DNA of 64,000 bases from Burkholderiales bacterium (GCA_020854035.1 JADZGE010000021.1:62001-126000), one strand, 5' to 3'. Counted from the stretch's first letter, positions 1 to 10,572 are shown. Numbers and translations are program-made. Notes: generated from the sequence alone by a model not told the origin.

Positions 1-372
1 GGCGAATCGTTCCGGCGCGCCGGTTGCGGGTCCATCCCCCGTTTCGTCGAGCCAGGCGATTTCGCGCTCACCGCTGCGCACGACGATCGCGAGCCGTGCG
101 GCGGTGCCGGGAGTCCGGTTCCCGGCCCCGGTCCGCGGCGCGAGGAGCGCCACGAATGGAACCGGCAGCGACGCGAGCTCCCGCGCGTGGGCCTCGCGCA
201 ACCCGCATTGGAGCCCCAGGGCGCAAGCCGCGCGCTGGAACGCGTGCAAGTCGTGCGGTGGCGGGAACTGCTGTCGCGCGAGCGCGGGCGCAAAGGCGAT
301 CCGGTGCAGCAGGCACACGCCCTGCAGCGCCCACATGAATGTCTCCGCCGGAATCCGGAGATCGCCAGCCAC
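1..372 (-). CDS. Type I secretion system ABC transporter, N-terminal part (cut by window edge)
   Basis: The 124 visible residues form a C39-like domain as found at the N terminus of HlyB/LapB-type exporter ATPases: a helical WALQGVCLLHR stretch, a segment FQRAACALGLQCGLREA, then LASLPVPFVALLAP and a beta-rich part (ARLAIVVRSG). The DCG motif of true C39 peptidases is absent, so this would be the non-proteolytic substrate-recognition version. The start chosen is GTG at 372, preceded by GGGAGGGG at about 4 nt; an in-frame ATG at 333 is the alternative. The membrane and ATPase domains would lie beyond position 1. The gene is divergent from ygfZ. The family call rests on this domain alone and is moderately sure; any substrate is unknown. 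Confidence 0.6.
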   Translation of the reverse strand, partial: MAGDLRIPAETFMWALQGVCLLHRIAFAPALARQQFPPPHDLHAFQRAACALGLQCGLREAHARELASLPVPFVALLAPRTGAGNRTPGTAARLAIVVRSGEREIAWLDETGDGPATGAPERFA

Positions 373-504
373 CGGCCCCTCCCTGCCTGCGACCCGGCGC
401 CTTCCCCCGAAACGCCGTTCGCGACGCTTCCTGCTTGTGGCAACCTGCACGCTTATTCTGCCTCAGCACGGTCAGGCCCGCGTGGACTTTCTGCGCGGGA
501 GCAC

Positions 505-519
505 CTGTCGTCGCGACAG
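505..519. promoter_or_regulatory. Short perfect dyad between divergent genes
   Basis: CTGTCG and CGACAG are separated by 3 bases in the 206-bp gap between the exporter gene (start 372, minus) and ygfZ (start 579, plus). It could be an operator for either promoter, but in GC-rich DNA a 6-bp arm can arise by chance. No clear -35/-10 pair was found in the gap. Confidence 0.2.
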
Positions 520-578
520 ACCGTACCGCCGTGACAATCTCATCTACGACTTGAGAAAAACGTTGTAGGATATTGTTC

Positions 579-1511
579 ATGATAATGTATTGCGATTTGC
601 CCCAGTTCGGTCTCATCCACTTCACGGGGACCGAGGCGGGCTCCTTTCTGCAAAACCAGCTCACGTGCGACGTGAATGGCCTGCCTCCGGGACGGGCCAC
701 GTACGGTGCCTACTGCACGCCGAAGGGCCGCGCGCTTGCGACGTTTCTGCTGTGGCGTGCCGCCGCCGACCAGTACTACCTGCAATTGCCCGCCGCGCAG
801 CGCGAGCCGACCCAGAAACGGCTTGCCATGTACGTGTTGCGCGCGAAGGTGAAGCTGGAGGATGCGGGGCCGCTCTGGGAGATGTCGGGGCTCTGCGGCG
901 CCGAAGCCGGACCGCGCGTCGAAGCGATATCCGGCGCGCTTGCGCGGCAGGAACGGGATGTCGTTGCAGCCGCCGGCGTGATGGCGGTCCGGTTGCCGGG
1001 GGAGCGCTACCTCGTCCTTCTCTCACAGGCTGCGCAACCGGAGACGCGCCGCCGCCTGCGGGAGGACACGCAGGCGCGCCCGCCCGCGCACTGGGACTGG
1101 CTCGACATCTGCGCCGGTATCCCGTTCGTCGGCACGGCAACCCGGGAGGCGTTCGTGCCCCAGATGCTGAATCTCGATCTCATCGGCGGGCTCTCCTACA
1201 ACAAGGGCTGCTACCCGGGACAGGAGATCGTCGCACGCACCCACTATCTCGGCCGGCTCAAGCAGCGTACCTACCGTATCCATCTCGCCGAGGGCGAACC
1301 GCGGCCGGGCGACAAGCTCTACAGCGCCGGGCTCGGCGATCAGGCATGCGGCTCGATCGTGAACGCCGCGCCCGGCTCGGAGGGCGGGTTCGACGCGCTC
1401 GCCACGATGCGGATCGATGCCGCCGCGAGCGGAACCGTGTGCTGGAATGCGCCGGACGGACCGGCGGTGGAAATCCTGACGCTCCCTTACGCGGTCACGG
1501 TCGACGGGTGA
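579..1511 (+). CDS. ygfZ: Folate-binding YgfZ/GcvT-like protein
   Basis: This is a folate-binding member of the aminomethyltransferase (GcvT) superfamily. Family knowledge links YgfZ to repair or maintenance of iron-sulfur enzymes such as MiaB. The diagnostic motif KGCYPGQE is at about residues 209-216, with the essential cysteine at about 211. The N terminus (CDLPQFGLIHFTGTEAGSF, then LTCDV) is typical of the fold. The protein has 310 residues, near the usual length. The start chosen is ATG 579, with AGGA at 567-570 eight bases upstream; ATG 585 and TTG 573 are in frame. It is followed by DUF4936 and NRDE genes, a neighbourhood seen in betaproteobacteria. Confidence 0.9.
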   Translation: MIMYCDLPQFGLIHFTGTEAGSFLQNQLTCDVNGLPPGRATYGAYCTPKGRALATFLLWRAAADQYYLQLPAAQREPTQKRLAMYVLRAKVKLEDAGPLWEMSGLCGAEAGPRVEAISGALARQERDVVAAAGVMAVRLPGERYLVLLSQAAQPETRRRLREDTQARPPAHWDWLDICAGIPFVGTATREAFVPQMLNLDLIGGLSYNKGCYPGQEIVARTHYLGRLKQRTYRIHLAEGEPRPGDKLYSAGLGDQACGSIVNAAPGSEGGFDALATMRIDAAASGTVCWNAPDGPAVEILTLPYAVTVDG

Positions 1512-1569
1512 TGGCTGAACCTCGCTTGCGGTTTGCGGCAAGGCGGCCTCGCCGGTAGGATCGGCACGC

Positions 1570-1854
1570 ATGGCGCTCTTCTGCTTCGTCTATTACCGCG
1601 TGGACCCTGCCCGGATGGCGGATTGCGAATCCGCGATACGCTCGGTCCTGGCGGAGGTGCGCGCGGGGACGGGAATCACGGGGCGACTCATGAAAAAGCG
1701 CGGTGAGCCCGACTTGTGGATGGAGGTCTACGAAGGCATCGCCGACGAGGCGAAGTTCGAACGGGAACTCGCCGGGGCCACCGGACGGCATCGCGTCGGC
1801 GACTACCTGCTGCCGGGATCACGGCGCCACGTCGAGCGCTTCGAGGACAAGTGA
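1570..1854 (+). CDS. DUF4936 family protein
   Basis: This 94-residue soluble protein begins with a beta strand (LFCFVYYRVD) and continues with a helix containing ADCESAIRSVLAEV, then LWMEVYEGI. The layout resembles a small ferredoxin-like (dimeric alpha-beta barrel) fold. It matches the uncharacterised DUF4936 family, which in betaproteobacteria typically sits between ygfZ and an NRDE gene, as here. No catalytic residues are recognised and no function is known. It starts 58 bp after ygfZ ends and probably belongs to the same transcript. Confidence 0.75.
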   Translation: MALFCFVYYRVDPARMADCESAIRSVLAEVRAGTGITGRLMKKRGEPDLWMEVYEGIADEAKFERELAGATGRHRVGDYLLPGSRRHVERFEDK

Positions 1855-1925
1855 ACACCGCGCGCGGGCGGCCTCGAACACGCCTCGCGACCCCCTCCGC
1901 CCTCGTCACCTGCGCCTTTTCCCTC

Positions 1926-2726
1926 ATGTGCCTGATCCTCCTCGCCTGGCAGGCCCACCCGGACTATCCGCTGGTGTTCGCGGGCAACCGCGACGAGGCC
2001 TACGATCGCCCGAGCGAAGCAGCCGATTTCTGGCGCGAGGACGCTCGCGTGCTCGGCGGCCGCGATCTCCGCGCGGGCGGCACCTGGCTCGGCGTGACGC
2101 GCGAAGGCCGCATCGCGGCGGTGACGAACTTCCGCGAACGCCCGCGCGTCCCGGGCGCACCGCGCTCGCGCGGTGAAATCGCGGCGCGCTATCTGCTCGG
2201 GAGCGCCGCGCCGCGCCCCTACCTCGAGGTGATCGCGCGCGAGGCCGCTCGGTACGGCCCGTTCAGCGTCATCGCCGGCGACAGGGATTCGCTCTGGTAC
2301 TATTCGAATCGTGACGAGGCCGTCCAGCGGGTCGCGCCGGGCGTGCACGGATTGAGCAACAGTCTCCTCGACACGCCCTGGCCCAAGGTCATCTCCGGCA
2401 AGGGGCGGGTCGAACGCCTGCTCCACGCGGGCGGGCCCGCGCTTGCCGCGGGACTCTTCGCCATTCTGCTCGATCGCGCCCCGGCGCCCGACACGGTGCT
2501 TCCGGATACGGGAGTGGGCCGCGAACGCGAGCGCGAACTCTCGCCGCTTTTCATCGCGGGCGAGCGCTACGGCACGCGCGCCTCCACCGTCGTGCTGATC
2601 GGCCATGGCGGAGATGTGCTCTTTTCCGAGCGCACCTTTGGCCCGCGCGGCGTCGCGCTGGGACTGTCCGAACGGCGTTTCGCGCTGGAAAGCCAGGCGC
2701 CGCCGCCGATGCACGCCGCGCATTGA
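1926..2726 (+). CDS. NRDE family protein (TANGO2-like)
   Basis: The protein opens with MCLILLAWQ and carries the family signature NRDE at residues 20-23 (FAGNRDEAYDRP), followed by GGRDLRAGGTWLGV and a TNFRE stretch. These are diagnostic of the NRDE/TANGO2 family, an Ntn-hydrolase-like family proposed to act in haem or lipid handling; its bacterial role is unclear. The conserved Cys2 would be the N-terminal nucleophile once Met is removed. Length is 266 residues, as usual. The ATG at 1926 is chosen because homologues begin MCLI. A 71-bp gap separates it from DUF4936. Its 3' end converges on the GNAT gene. Confidence 0.88.
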   Translation: MCLILLAWQAHPDYPLVFAGNRDEAYDRPSEAADFWREDARVLGGRDLRAGGTWLGVTREGRIAAVTNFRERPRVPGAPRSRGEIAARYLLGSAAPRPYLEVIAREAARYGPFSVIAGDRDSLWYYSNRDEAVQRVAPGVHGLSNSLLDTPWPKVISGKGRVERLLHAGGPALAAGLFAILLDRAPAPDTVLPDTGVGRERERELSPLFIAGERYGTRASTVVLIGHGGDVLFSERTFGPRGVALGLSERRFALESQAPPPMHAAH

Positions 2727-2806
2727 CCTGCGGCTGCTCCGACCGGTCGCCCGCGCCTCGCCCGGCACCGGCCTGTTCCCGGTTCGAGGCTCCCGGCAAC
2801 CGGCGT

Positions 2807-3259
2807 TCAACGGTTTTCATCGGCGGCGAGGTCCCGGACCATCGCGACGTGCGGGATGCCTGCCTCCATGAATTCGCCGCCCTCCACTTCGAAGCCGTGC
2901 TTCCGGTAGAAGCCCACGGCGTGCGTCTGCGCGTTGAGCCGCACCACCTTGTGTCCGTTCTCGGCGGCGAGTCGCAGCAGGGAGCGCATCAGCGCGCTGC
3001 CCACGCCGTGTCGCCGCCACTCGCTCAGCACCGCCATGCGCCCGATATGGCCGTCGCCGAGCAAGCGCCCGGTGCCGATCGGGTGGCCCTCCGACGAGAT
3101 CGCCAGCACGTGCCCGCTCGTCGCGTCCTCCCCGTCCCATTCGAGCGCTTCCGGAACATGCTGCTCCTCGACGAACACGCGCCGGCGCACGGCGCGAAGC
3201 AGTTCCCGCGCCGCGCCCCATTCGACCGGCAGCACGGTGTATCGTCCCGGCTCGCTCAC
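2807..3259 (-). CDS. GNAT family N-acetyltransferase
   Basis: The segment VFVEEQHVPEALEWDGED followed by GTGRLL, HIGRMAVLSEWRRHGVGSALM (acetyl-CoA-binding RRxGxGxA-type loop) and LNAQTHAVGFYRKHGFE identifies an ElaA/YjcF-like GNAT acetyltransferase. The acceptor substrate is unknown. The start is uncertain: GTG 3259 gives 150 residues and places the N terminus where homologues begin, with a TATAAT box at 3272-3267 leaving almost no leader. ATG 3280 gives 157 residues but lies upstream of that box. The gene is divergent from the aldolase-SDR gene at 3287 and convergent with the NRDE gene. Confidence 0.8.
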   Translation of the reverse strand: MSEPGRYTVLPVEWGAARELLRAVRRRVFVEEQHVPEALEWDGEDATSGHVLAISSEGHPIGTGRLLGDGHIGRMAVLSEWRRHGVGSALMRSLLRLAAENGHKVVRLNAQTHAVGFYRKHGFEVEGGEFMEAGIPHVAMVRDLAADENR

Positions 3260-3266
3260 CCGCCCG

Positions 3267-3274
3267 ATTATAGA
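3267..3274. promoter_or_regulatory. Shared -10 element of two divergent genes
   Basis: The sequence ATTATAGA reads TATAAT on the minus strand (3272-3267) and TATAGA on the plus strand (3269-3274). It is an AT-rich island in otherwise GC-rich DNA, lying between the divergent GNAT and aldolase-SDR starts. Either transcript would begin within about 0-10 nt of its start codon. No convincing -35 hexamers are seen. Confidence 0.4.
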
Positions 3275-3286
3275 TAACATCGTCGC

Positions 3287-5260
3287 ATGAAGAGCCTCTG
3301 GAACGACGCCGATGCCGCCACCTGGAAGGGAGAGCTCGGGCTGCGCGTGTACAGCTCCCGGCTCCTCGGGCGGGACAGATCGCTCGTTCTGCACGGTGGC
3401 GGCAACACTTCCGTGAAACTGCGCGAGACGAACCTTGCCGGGGAAGAGGAGGACGTGCTCTACGTGAAGGGCAGCGGTCAGGACTTGGAGTCGATCGAGG
3501 AAGCGGGTTTCGCGCCGGTTCGCATGACGCACCTCCTCAAGCTCGCGCGCCGGGAATCGCTCACCGATTCCCAGATGGTGAACGAGCTCCTCACCCACCT
3601 CACGCGCGCGGGCGCGCCGGCCCCGTCGGTGGAAACCATTCTGCATGCGCTGCTGCCCCATCGCTACGTGGACCACACGCACGCCGATGCCGTGCTTGCC
3701 GTCACCAACACCGACCACGGCGAAGCGCGCGTGCGTCGCATCTACGGCAGCCGCGTCGTGGTGATCCCCTACGTCATGCCCGGTTTCGATCTCGCGCGCC
3801 TCTGCGCGGCCCGCTTTCCCCGCGAAGCGCGCGAAGATACCATCGGCATGGTCCTCATGAATCACGGCGTCTTTTCCTTCGGCGCCACCGCGCGCGAGTC
3901 CTACGAGCGCATGATCGAACTCGTCGACGCGGCCGAGCGCCACCTCGCCACCCGCAACGCCTGGTCGCTGCCGTCGCACGCCGCCGGCGAGCCGCTCGCG
4001 CCCCCGCCGACGGAGATCGCGGCGCTGCGTCGCGAGCTCTCGGCCGCCGCCGGGTGTCCGCTCGTCCTGCGCACCGAGGCGGATTCCCGCGCGCTTGCCT
4101 TCGCGCGCCGCGCGGACCTGCGCGAGCTCGCGCTGCGGGGGCCCGTCACCCCCGATCACGTGCTGCGCACGAAACGCGTGCCGATGATAGGCCGCGACGT
4201 CGCCGCCTACGCCCGGGAGTACCGGGAATACTTCGCCGAACACGTTCCCGGGTCGCGCGAGCCGAAGACCATGCTCGACCCCGCGCCGCGCGTGGTGCTC
4301 GATCCGCAGCTTGGGCTGTGCACGGCCGGGCGCAGCGCCCGCGAGGCCGCCGTCGTCGCCGACATCTACCGGCACACGATGGACGTGATCGAACGCGCGG
4401 CGCTCACCGGTGGCTACCGCGCTCTCGCGCCGCGGGAGATCTTCGAAGTCGAGTACTGGGACCTCGAGCAGGCGAAGCTCCGGCGCGCCGGCCGGCCGCC
4501 GCCGCTCGCGGGTGAAGTGGCGCTCGTGACGGGGGCCGCCTCCGGCATCGGCAAGGCCTGTGTCGCGGCGCTTGTCGCGCGCGGCGCGGCCGTCGTGGGA
4601 ATGGACATCGATCCGGCCATCGAGTCGTGCCGCGACCGCGAGGATTTCCTCGGCCTGCGCTGCGACGTCACGCACGGCGAGGAGGTAGGAAGCGCGCTTC
4701 GCGCCGCTGTCGCGCGCTTCGGCGGCATCGACATGCTGATACTCAACGCCGGCGTGTTTCCCGGCGGCGCGCGCATCGGTCAACTCGGTCTCGACGAGTG
4801 GCGGCGCGTCATGGCGGTCAATCTGGACGCCAATTTCGCGCTGATGCGCGAGGCGTATCCCCTGCTCCGGCTCGCGCCCGGGTCGGGACGCGTGGTGGTG
4901 ATCGGCTCGAAGAACGTGCCGGCGCCGGGGCCGGGCGCGGCGGCGTACTCGGCCTCGAAGGCGGCGTTGACCCAGCTTGCGCGCGTCGCGGCGCTGGAAT
5001 GGGGCGCCGAGGGCATACGCGTGAACGTGCTGCACCCGAACGCCGTATTCGACACCGGCGCCTGGACCGAGGAAGTGCTGCGGGCACGCGCCGCCAACTA
5101 CGGCGTGACGGTCGACGAGTACAAGCACGGCAACGTGCTCGGCACGGAGATCAGGAGCCGCGATGTCGCCGAGCTGGCCGCCGAAATGTGCGGGCCGCTG
5201 TTCTCCCGCACGACGGGCGCGCAGCTTCCTGTGGACGGCGGCAATGAGCGGGTGATATGA
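3287..5260 (+). CDS. Bifunctional class II aldolase / short-chain dehydrogenase
   Basis: This 657-residue fusion has a class II (zinc) aldolase/adducin domain in the N-terminal half and an SDR oxidoreductase domain from about residue 405. The aldolase part shows LHGGGNTSVK (phosphate-binding type), the metal-binding HTHADAV near residue 130 and NHGVFSFG near 193. The SDR part has VTGAASGIG (Rossmann), NAG and YSASK (catalytic Tyr/Lys near 554). The architecture matches RhaD-type aldolase/dehydrogenase fusions that oxidise a sugar and cleave or process its phosphate or ketose; the actual substrate cannot be read. No Shine-Dalgarno is visible and the start lies just after an AT-rich -10-like box. 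mtnA follows 64 bp downstream, so a role in methylthioribose salvage is conceivable but unproven. Confidence 0.88.
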   Translation: MKSLWNDADAATWKGELGLRVYSSRLLGRDRSLVLHGGGNTSVKLRETNLAGEEEDVLYVKGSGQDLESIEEAGFAPVRMTHLLKLARRESLTDSQMVNELLTHLTRAGAPAPSVETILHALLPHRYVDHTHADAVLAVTNTDHGEARVRRIYGSRVVVIPYVMPGFDLARLCAARFPREAREDTIGMVLMNHGVFSFGATARESYERMIELVDAAERHLATRNAWSLPSHAAGEPLAPPPTEIAALRRELSAAAGCPLVLRTEADSRALAFARRADLRELALRGPVTPDHVLRTKRVPMIGRDVAAYAREYREYFAEHVPGSREPKTMLDPAPRVVLDPQLGLCTAGRSAREAAVVADIYRHTMDVIERAALTGGYRALAPREIFEVEYWDLEQAKLRRAGRPPPLAGEVALVTGAASGIGKACVAALVARGAAVVGMDIDPAIESCRDREDFLGLRCDVTHGEEVGSALRAAVARFGGIDMLILNAGVFPGGARIGQLGLDEWRRVMAVNLDANFALMREAYPLLRLAPGSGRVVVIGSKNVPAPGPGAAAYSASKAALTQLARVAALEWGAEGIRVNVLHPNAVFDTGAWTEEVLRARAANYGVTVDEYKHGNVLGTEIRSRDVAELAAEMCGPLFSRTTGAQLPVDGGNERVI

Positions 5261-5324
5261 ATACCGCCCACTGAACACCGAGTGGCTGCCGGCGCCCGAC
5301 GGGGCCGACGGCCCGCAACCCAAC

Positions 5325-6428
5325 ATGGCGGCATTCGACACCCTGCGTTGGCGGGACGGCCGACTGGAACTGCTCGACCAGCGGGCGTTGCCGGCGGCGG
5401 CGAACTACGTCGGCTGCGACAGCGCGCGGGCGGTGGCCGAGGGAATCCGGGACATGGTGGTGCGAGGCGCGCCCGCGATCGGTTGCGCCGCCGCCTACGG
5501 CGTTGCGCTGGAAGCCGGGCGGCTGCGGGCATCGACCTTTCCCGACCTCGCCGCGGCGCTCGAGGCTGCCCACGGGTTGCTCGCGGCGAGCCGCCCCACC
5601 GCTGTCAACCTGTCCTGGGCGCTCGCGCGCATGCGCGGCAGGCAGGCTGCGCTCGGCGCTTGCGCCCCGGGCGTCCTCGCCGACGAGCTCCTGGCCGAGG
5701 CCCACCGCATTCGCGAGGAGGACGAACGACTCAATCACGTGCTGGGTGCGCACGGCGCCGCGCTGATTCCCGATGGAGCCCGCATACTGACTCATTGCAA
5801 CGCCGGAGCGCTCGCGACCGCGGGACATGGCACCGCGCTCGGGGTGATCCGGTCCGCGGTCGCGGCGGGCAAGGCCGTGAGCGTGTACGCGGACGAGACC
5901 CGCCCGTTCCTCCAGGGCGCGCGCCTTACCGCGTGGGAACTCGCGCAGGACGGCATTCCCGTCACGGTGATCGTCGACGCCGCGGCCGGGCACCTCATGA
6001 GCCGGGGCGAGATCGACGTGGTGATCGTCGGCGCCGACCGCGTCGCGGCGAACGGCGACGTGGCGAACAAGATCGGTACCTACCCGCTCGCGGTGCTCGC
6101 GCGCCGGCACGGGCTCCCGTTCTACGTCGCGTGCCCGCTCTCGAGCGTGGATCCGGCCATCGGTCGCGGCGCGGACATACCGATCGAGGAGCGGCTCGGC
6201 GATGAAGTCACCGGCCATGACGGGGTGCGCTGGGCGCCGGCGGGTGTCGGCGCGCGCAACCCTGTCTTCGACGTGACCCCCGCGGCGCTCGTCTCCGCGC
6301 TCATCACGGAACGAGGCGTGACCCACGCGCCCGACCGGGCACGGATGCGAAGCCTGCTCGAATCCGGCCGGGCGGCGGCGCCCGTCAGAGCGTCAAGCCC
6401 CCGCTCACCTCGATCACCGCGCCGTTGA
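5325..6428 (+). CDS. mtnA: S-methyl-5-thioribose-1-phosphate isomerase
   Basis: The enzyme converts 5-methylthioribose-1-phosphate to the ribulose form in methionine salvage, in the cytosol. Signatures are RGAPAIG (residues 48-54), THCNAGALATAGHGTALG containing the catalytic cysteine (C158), DETRPFLQGARLTAWEL, and VGADRVAANGDVANKIGT with the catalytic Asp (D238). Length is 367 residues, slightly over the family norm because of an Ala/Arg/Ser-rich tail. The last 44 bp overlap the 3' end of the convergent SDR gene, so the tail may be a consequence of that overlap. No other mtn gene is in the window. Confidence 0.93.
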   Translation: MAAFDTLRWRDGRLELLDQRALPAAANYVGCDSARAVAEGIRDMVVRGAPAIGCAAAYGVALEAGRLRASTFPDLAAALEAAHGLLAASRPTAVNLSWALARMRGRQAALGACAPGVLADELLAEAHRIREEDERLNHVLGAHGAALIPDGARILTHCNAGALATAGHGTALGVIRSAVAAGKAVSVYADETRPFLQGARLTAWELAQDGIPVTVIVDAAAGHLMSRGEIDVVIVGADRVAANGDVANKIGTYPLAVLARRHGLPFYVACPLSSVDPAIGRGADIPIEERLGDEVTGHDGVRWAPAGVGARNPVFDVTPAALVSALITERGVTHAPDRARMRSLLESGRAAAPVRASSPRSPRSPRR

Positions 6429-7143
6429 TGTAACTCGCTTCGTCCGAGGCGAGGAAGGCGAAGGTGTTGGCGACTTCTTCCGGTCTGGCGAGGCGCCCGA
6501 GCGGCACGCGTTCCTCGAGGGCGCGGATCACGCGCTCGGGAACGGACTTGATGATGGGCGTCTCGACGAATCCCGGGCACACGGCGTTCGCCCGGATGCC
6601 CCGGCGCCCGAGCTCCTTCGCCCAGGTCTTGACCATGCCGATCACGCCGAACTTGCTCGCGGCGTAGTTCGTCTGGCCGAAATTGCCGTAGATGCCGACG
6701 ATGGAGGCGGCGTTGAGGATGACGCCGGATTGCTGCCTGAGCATCGTGTCCACCACCGCCCGGGTGCAGTTATAGACCCCCTTCAGGTTGATCTCGATGA
6801 CGCTGTCGAACTGGTCCTCGGTCATGTTCTTCAACTGGGCATCCATGACGATGCCCGCGTTGTTGACGAGGCAGTCGACGCGCCCCCAGCGGTCAATGAC
6901 TTCGCCCACCATGGCACGCAGTTCCGGCAGCTTGCGGACGTCGGCGGTGCGACCCATCGCCTGTCCACCCATGCGATGGATACGCTCCACGGTATCCTCG
7001 ATCCATTCCGGGCTCACGTCGCACACAACGACCCTGGCGCCTTCACTGGCGAACTTGAGAGCCGTCGCCTGCCCGATGCCACGCCCGGCGCCGGTGATGA
7101 TCGCGACCTTGTCGACCAGCCGGCGATGACCGTTCATTTCCAT
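6385..7143 (-). CDS. Short-chain dehydrogenase/reductase, FabG-like
   Basis: A classical 252-residue SDR: TGAGRGIG cofactor loop (17-24), NNAG (94-97), catalytic Ser147, Tyr160 and Lys164 (NYAASK), PG motif after the active site (VCPGFVETP) and a C-terminal SGGLTL. The overall resemblance is to 3-oxoacyl-ACP or acetoacetyl-CoA reductases (FabG/PhaB), but many SDRs share these motifs, so the substrate is open. ATG 7143 is used; ATG 7137 is two codons downstream. It is preceded by a good sigma-70-like promoter and has no operon partner. Confidence 0.85.
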   Translation of the reverse strand: MEMNGHRRLVDKVAIITGAGRGIGQATALKFASEGARVVVCDVSPEWIEDTVERIHRMGGQAMGRTADVRKLPELRAMVGEVIDRWGRVDCLVNNAGIVMDAQLKNMTEDQFDSVIEINLKGVYNCTRAVVDTMLRQQSGVILNAASIVGIYGNFGQTNYAASKFGVIGMVKTWAKELGRRGIRANAVCPGFVETPIIKSVPERVIRALEERVPLGRLARPEEVANTFAFLASDEASYINGAVIEVSGGLTL

Positions 7144-7204
7144 TGCATACCCGCCCTGTCGCTACTCATGGCGGGAGACTCTACTCCAACTTGGCGCACC
7201 GCAC

Positions 7205-7232
7205 AATTATTGGTTTAAGTTTAATCCGTCAA
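7205..7232 (-). promoter_or_regulatory. Sigma-70-like promoter for the FabG-like SDR
   Basis: On the minus strand TTGACG (7232-7227) is followed after 16 bases by ATAATT (7210-7205), within a clearly AT-rich patch in the 7144-7377 gap. A transcript starting near 7197 would have a leader of about 55 nt before ATG 7143. The rest of this gap holds nothing recognisable. Confidence 0.5.
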
Positions 7233-7377
7233 CAAATCAACCTGTTGGAAATACGACACTGCGTTGGAATGTCGCCTGTTCCGCGGCGCGAAACTGCGCT
7301 GTCGGCAGCCGATGCTGCGCCGCATCGAAGGCGCCGCCCGAGCGCGTTGCGCGAGCGGGCTCGCGCTGCCACCCGAG

Positions 7378-9159
<1,782 letters not shown>

Positions 9160-9163
<4 letters not shown>

Positions 9164-9255
9164 CGCCGCCCCCCGGGGCCCGCGACGGCGCGCTCGCGAC
9201 CGTGATACACGTCGCCGTCCCGGCGCGCATCCCGCCACGTTCGCACGGTTCTCAT
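9160..9255 (-). CDS. Possible 31-residue leader ORF coupled to the RidA gene
   Basis: An ATG at 9255 follows GAGGAGG at a good distance, the best Shine-Dalgarno in this stretch. It opens a 31-codon frame (MRTVRTWRDARRDGDVYHG, then ERAVAGPGGRR) whose stop overlaps the RidA ATG as ATGA. It may be a translated leader that couples translation into the RidA gene, or the ribosome site may serve an upstream in-frame start of RidA. It has no homologue I recognise. The rest of the 9256-9543 gap shows no gene; it must hold the divergent promoters. Confidence 0.3.
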
Positions 9256-9543
9256 CGCGTCGCTCCTCCTCATTCCGCCATTGACGATACTCACCTGCGC
9301 CGCCACCGCCTGCCGGCGTTCATTATCGCGGATTCCAAAGCTCGCGGGCATGGGGTCGGTCCCGGATGAGCCCCCGGCCCGCCGTGCCCGCGCCCCGACG
9401 GCGGCGAGCGAAGATGGCCGCGGGTATTGCCGCGGAACGCAGCCCCGACGGACGGGCGGCTTGGTATCATGCGGGCGAGGCCGGGAGCGACATCCCGACC
9501 GATTCTTTTTCCGCGTTCGCGCGGCGCGCCACCGGAGCAGGCA

Positions 9544-10503
9544 ATGGCAATCGACGGCAGGTTCGTGATCGCGCTCGAGGAACACTACGCCGACGAGGAA
9601 CTCGCGGCGACCTTCGAGGGCCCCGAGGGACGCGCGCCGGAAATCCGCAAGCGGCTGCTCGACCTGGGCGAGCTCCGGATCGGCGAGATGGACGAGGCCG
9701 GCATCGACCTGCAGGTGCTCTCGCACAATTCGCCCTCGACGCAGCGTCTCGACGCCGAATCCGCCGTGCGGCTCGCGCGCGCGGCGAACGACCGGCTGGC
9801 CGAGGCGGTCAAACGGCGCTCCGATCGTTTCGCCGGCTTCGCTGCCCTGCCCACCCCCGATCCCCGCGCCGCGGCGGACGAACTGGAGCGCGCCGTCGTG
9901 AAGCTCGGCTTTCGCGGCGCCATGGTGCACGGGCTCACCAACGGCGTGTTCTTCGACGACCCGCGCTTCCGGCCCGTCATGGAGCGCGCGCAGGCCCTCG
10001 ACGTGCCGATCTATCTCCACCCCGCGGTGCCGCACAAGGCGGTGATCGATGCCTATTACCGCGATTACGTGGAGGAATTCCCGGCGATCACCAACGCCGC
10101 GTGGGGCTTCACCGTCGAAACAGCGACCGCCGGCGTGCGCATGGTGCTCTCCGGCGCGTTCGACGTCTATCCGGACCTGAAGATCATCCTCGGCCACCTC
10201 GGAGAAGGCCTGCCGTTCCTCGTCTGGCGGATCGACATGGCGCTCTCCCGTCCCGGCGGCTCGCCGGTGCGCTTCCGCGAGGCCTTCAGCCGCAACTTCT
10301 GGATCACGACGAGCGGGAATTTCTCCACGCCCGCACTCATCTGCAGCATGCTCGAGATGGGCGTCGACCGGATCCTCTACTCGGTCGACTGGCCTTTCGT
10401 GCGCAACATGCCCGGCACGAAATGGATCCGGGAGCTGCAGATCTCGAGCGAGGACAAGGACAAGATCCTCGCGGGCAACGCGAGACGGCTGCTGAAGCTG
10501 TAG
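9544..10503 (+). CDS. Amidohydrolase-2 family protein (ACMSD / gamma-resorcylate decarboxylase type)
   Basis: This 319-residue TIM-barrel protein has the metal-binding set of the ACMSD-like decarboxylase/hydrolase branch: ALEEHY (E12 and H14), IYLHP (H159), GHLGEGLPF (H218) and SVDWPF (D282). The ALEEH opening and the DWPF motif are closest to 2,6-dihydroxybenzoate and related aromatic acid decarboxylases, which are cytosolic zinc or manganese enzymes with non-oxidative chemistry. The substrate cannot be assigned. ATG 9544 has GGAG seven bases upstream. The gene is divergent from the triple-RidA gene and convergent with the TRAP binding protein. Confidence 0.85.
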   Translation: MAIDGRFVIALEEHYADEELAATFEGPEGRAPEIRKRLLDLGELRIGEMDEAGIDLQVLSHNSPSTQRLDAESAVRLARAANDRLAEAVKRRSDRFAGFAALPTPDPRAAADELERAVVKLGFRGAMVHGLTNGVFFDDPRFRPVMERAQALDVPIYLHPAVPHKAVIDAYYRDYVEEFPAITNAAWGFTVETATAGVRMVLSGAFDVYPDLKIILGHLGEGLPFLVWRIDMALSRPGGSPVRFREAFSRNFWITTSGNFSTPALICSMLEMGVDRILYSVDWPFVRNMPGTKWIRELQISSEDKDKILAGNARRLLKL

Positions 10504-10572
10504 ACGGCGCGCTCCCGCCGGGGAAGCGTTCGACGCACCCGGCGGACACTTTCCCTCATCCTTCCCCCGCCC

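Noticed and set aside
2807..5341. Long open frame on the minus strand across the aldolase-SDR gene
   Set aside because: Only its last ~150 codons encode a recognisable (GNAT) protein. The rest is His/Arg-rich antisense translation of the well-supported plus-strand aldolase-SDR gene, a common artefact in GC-rich DNA.
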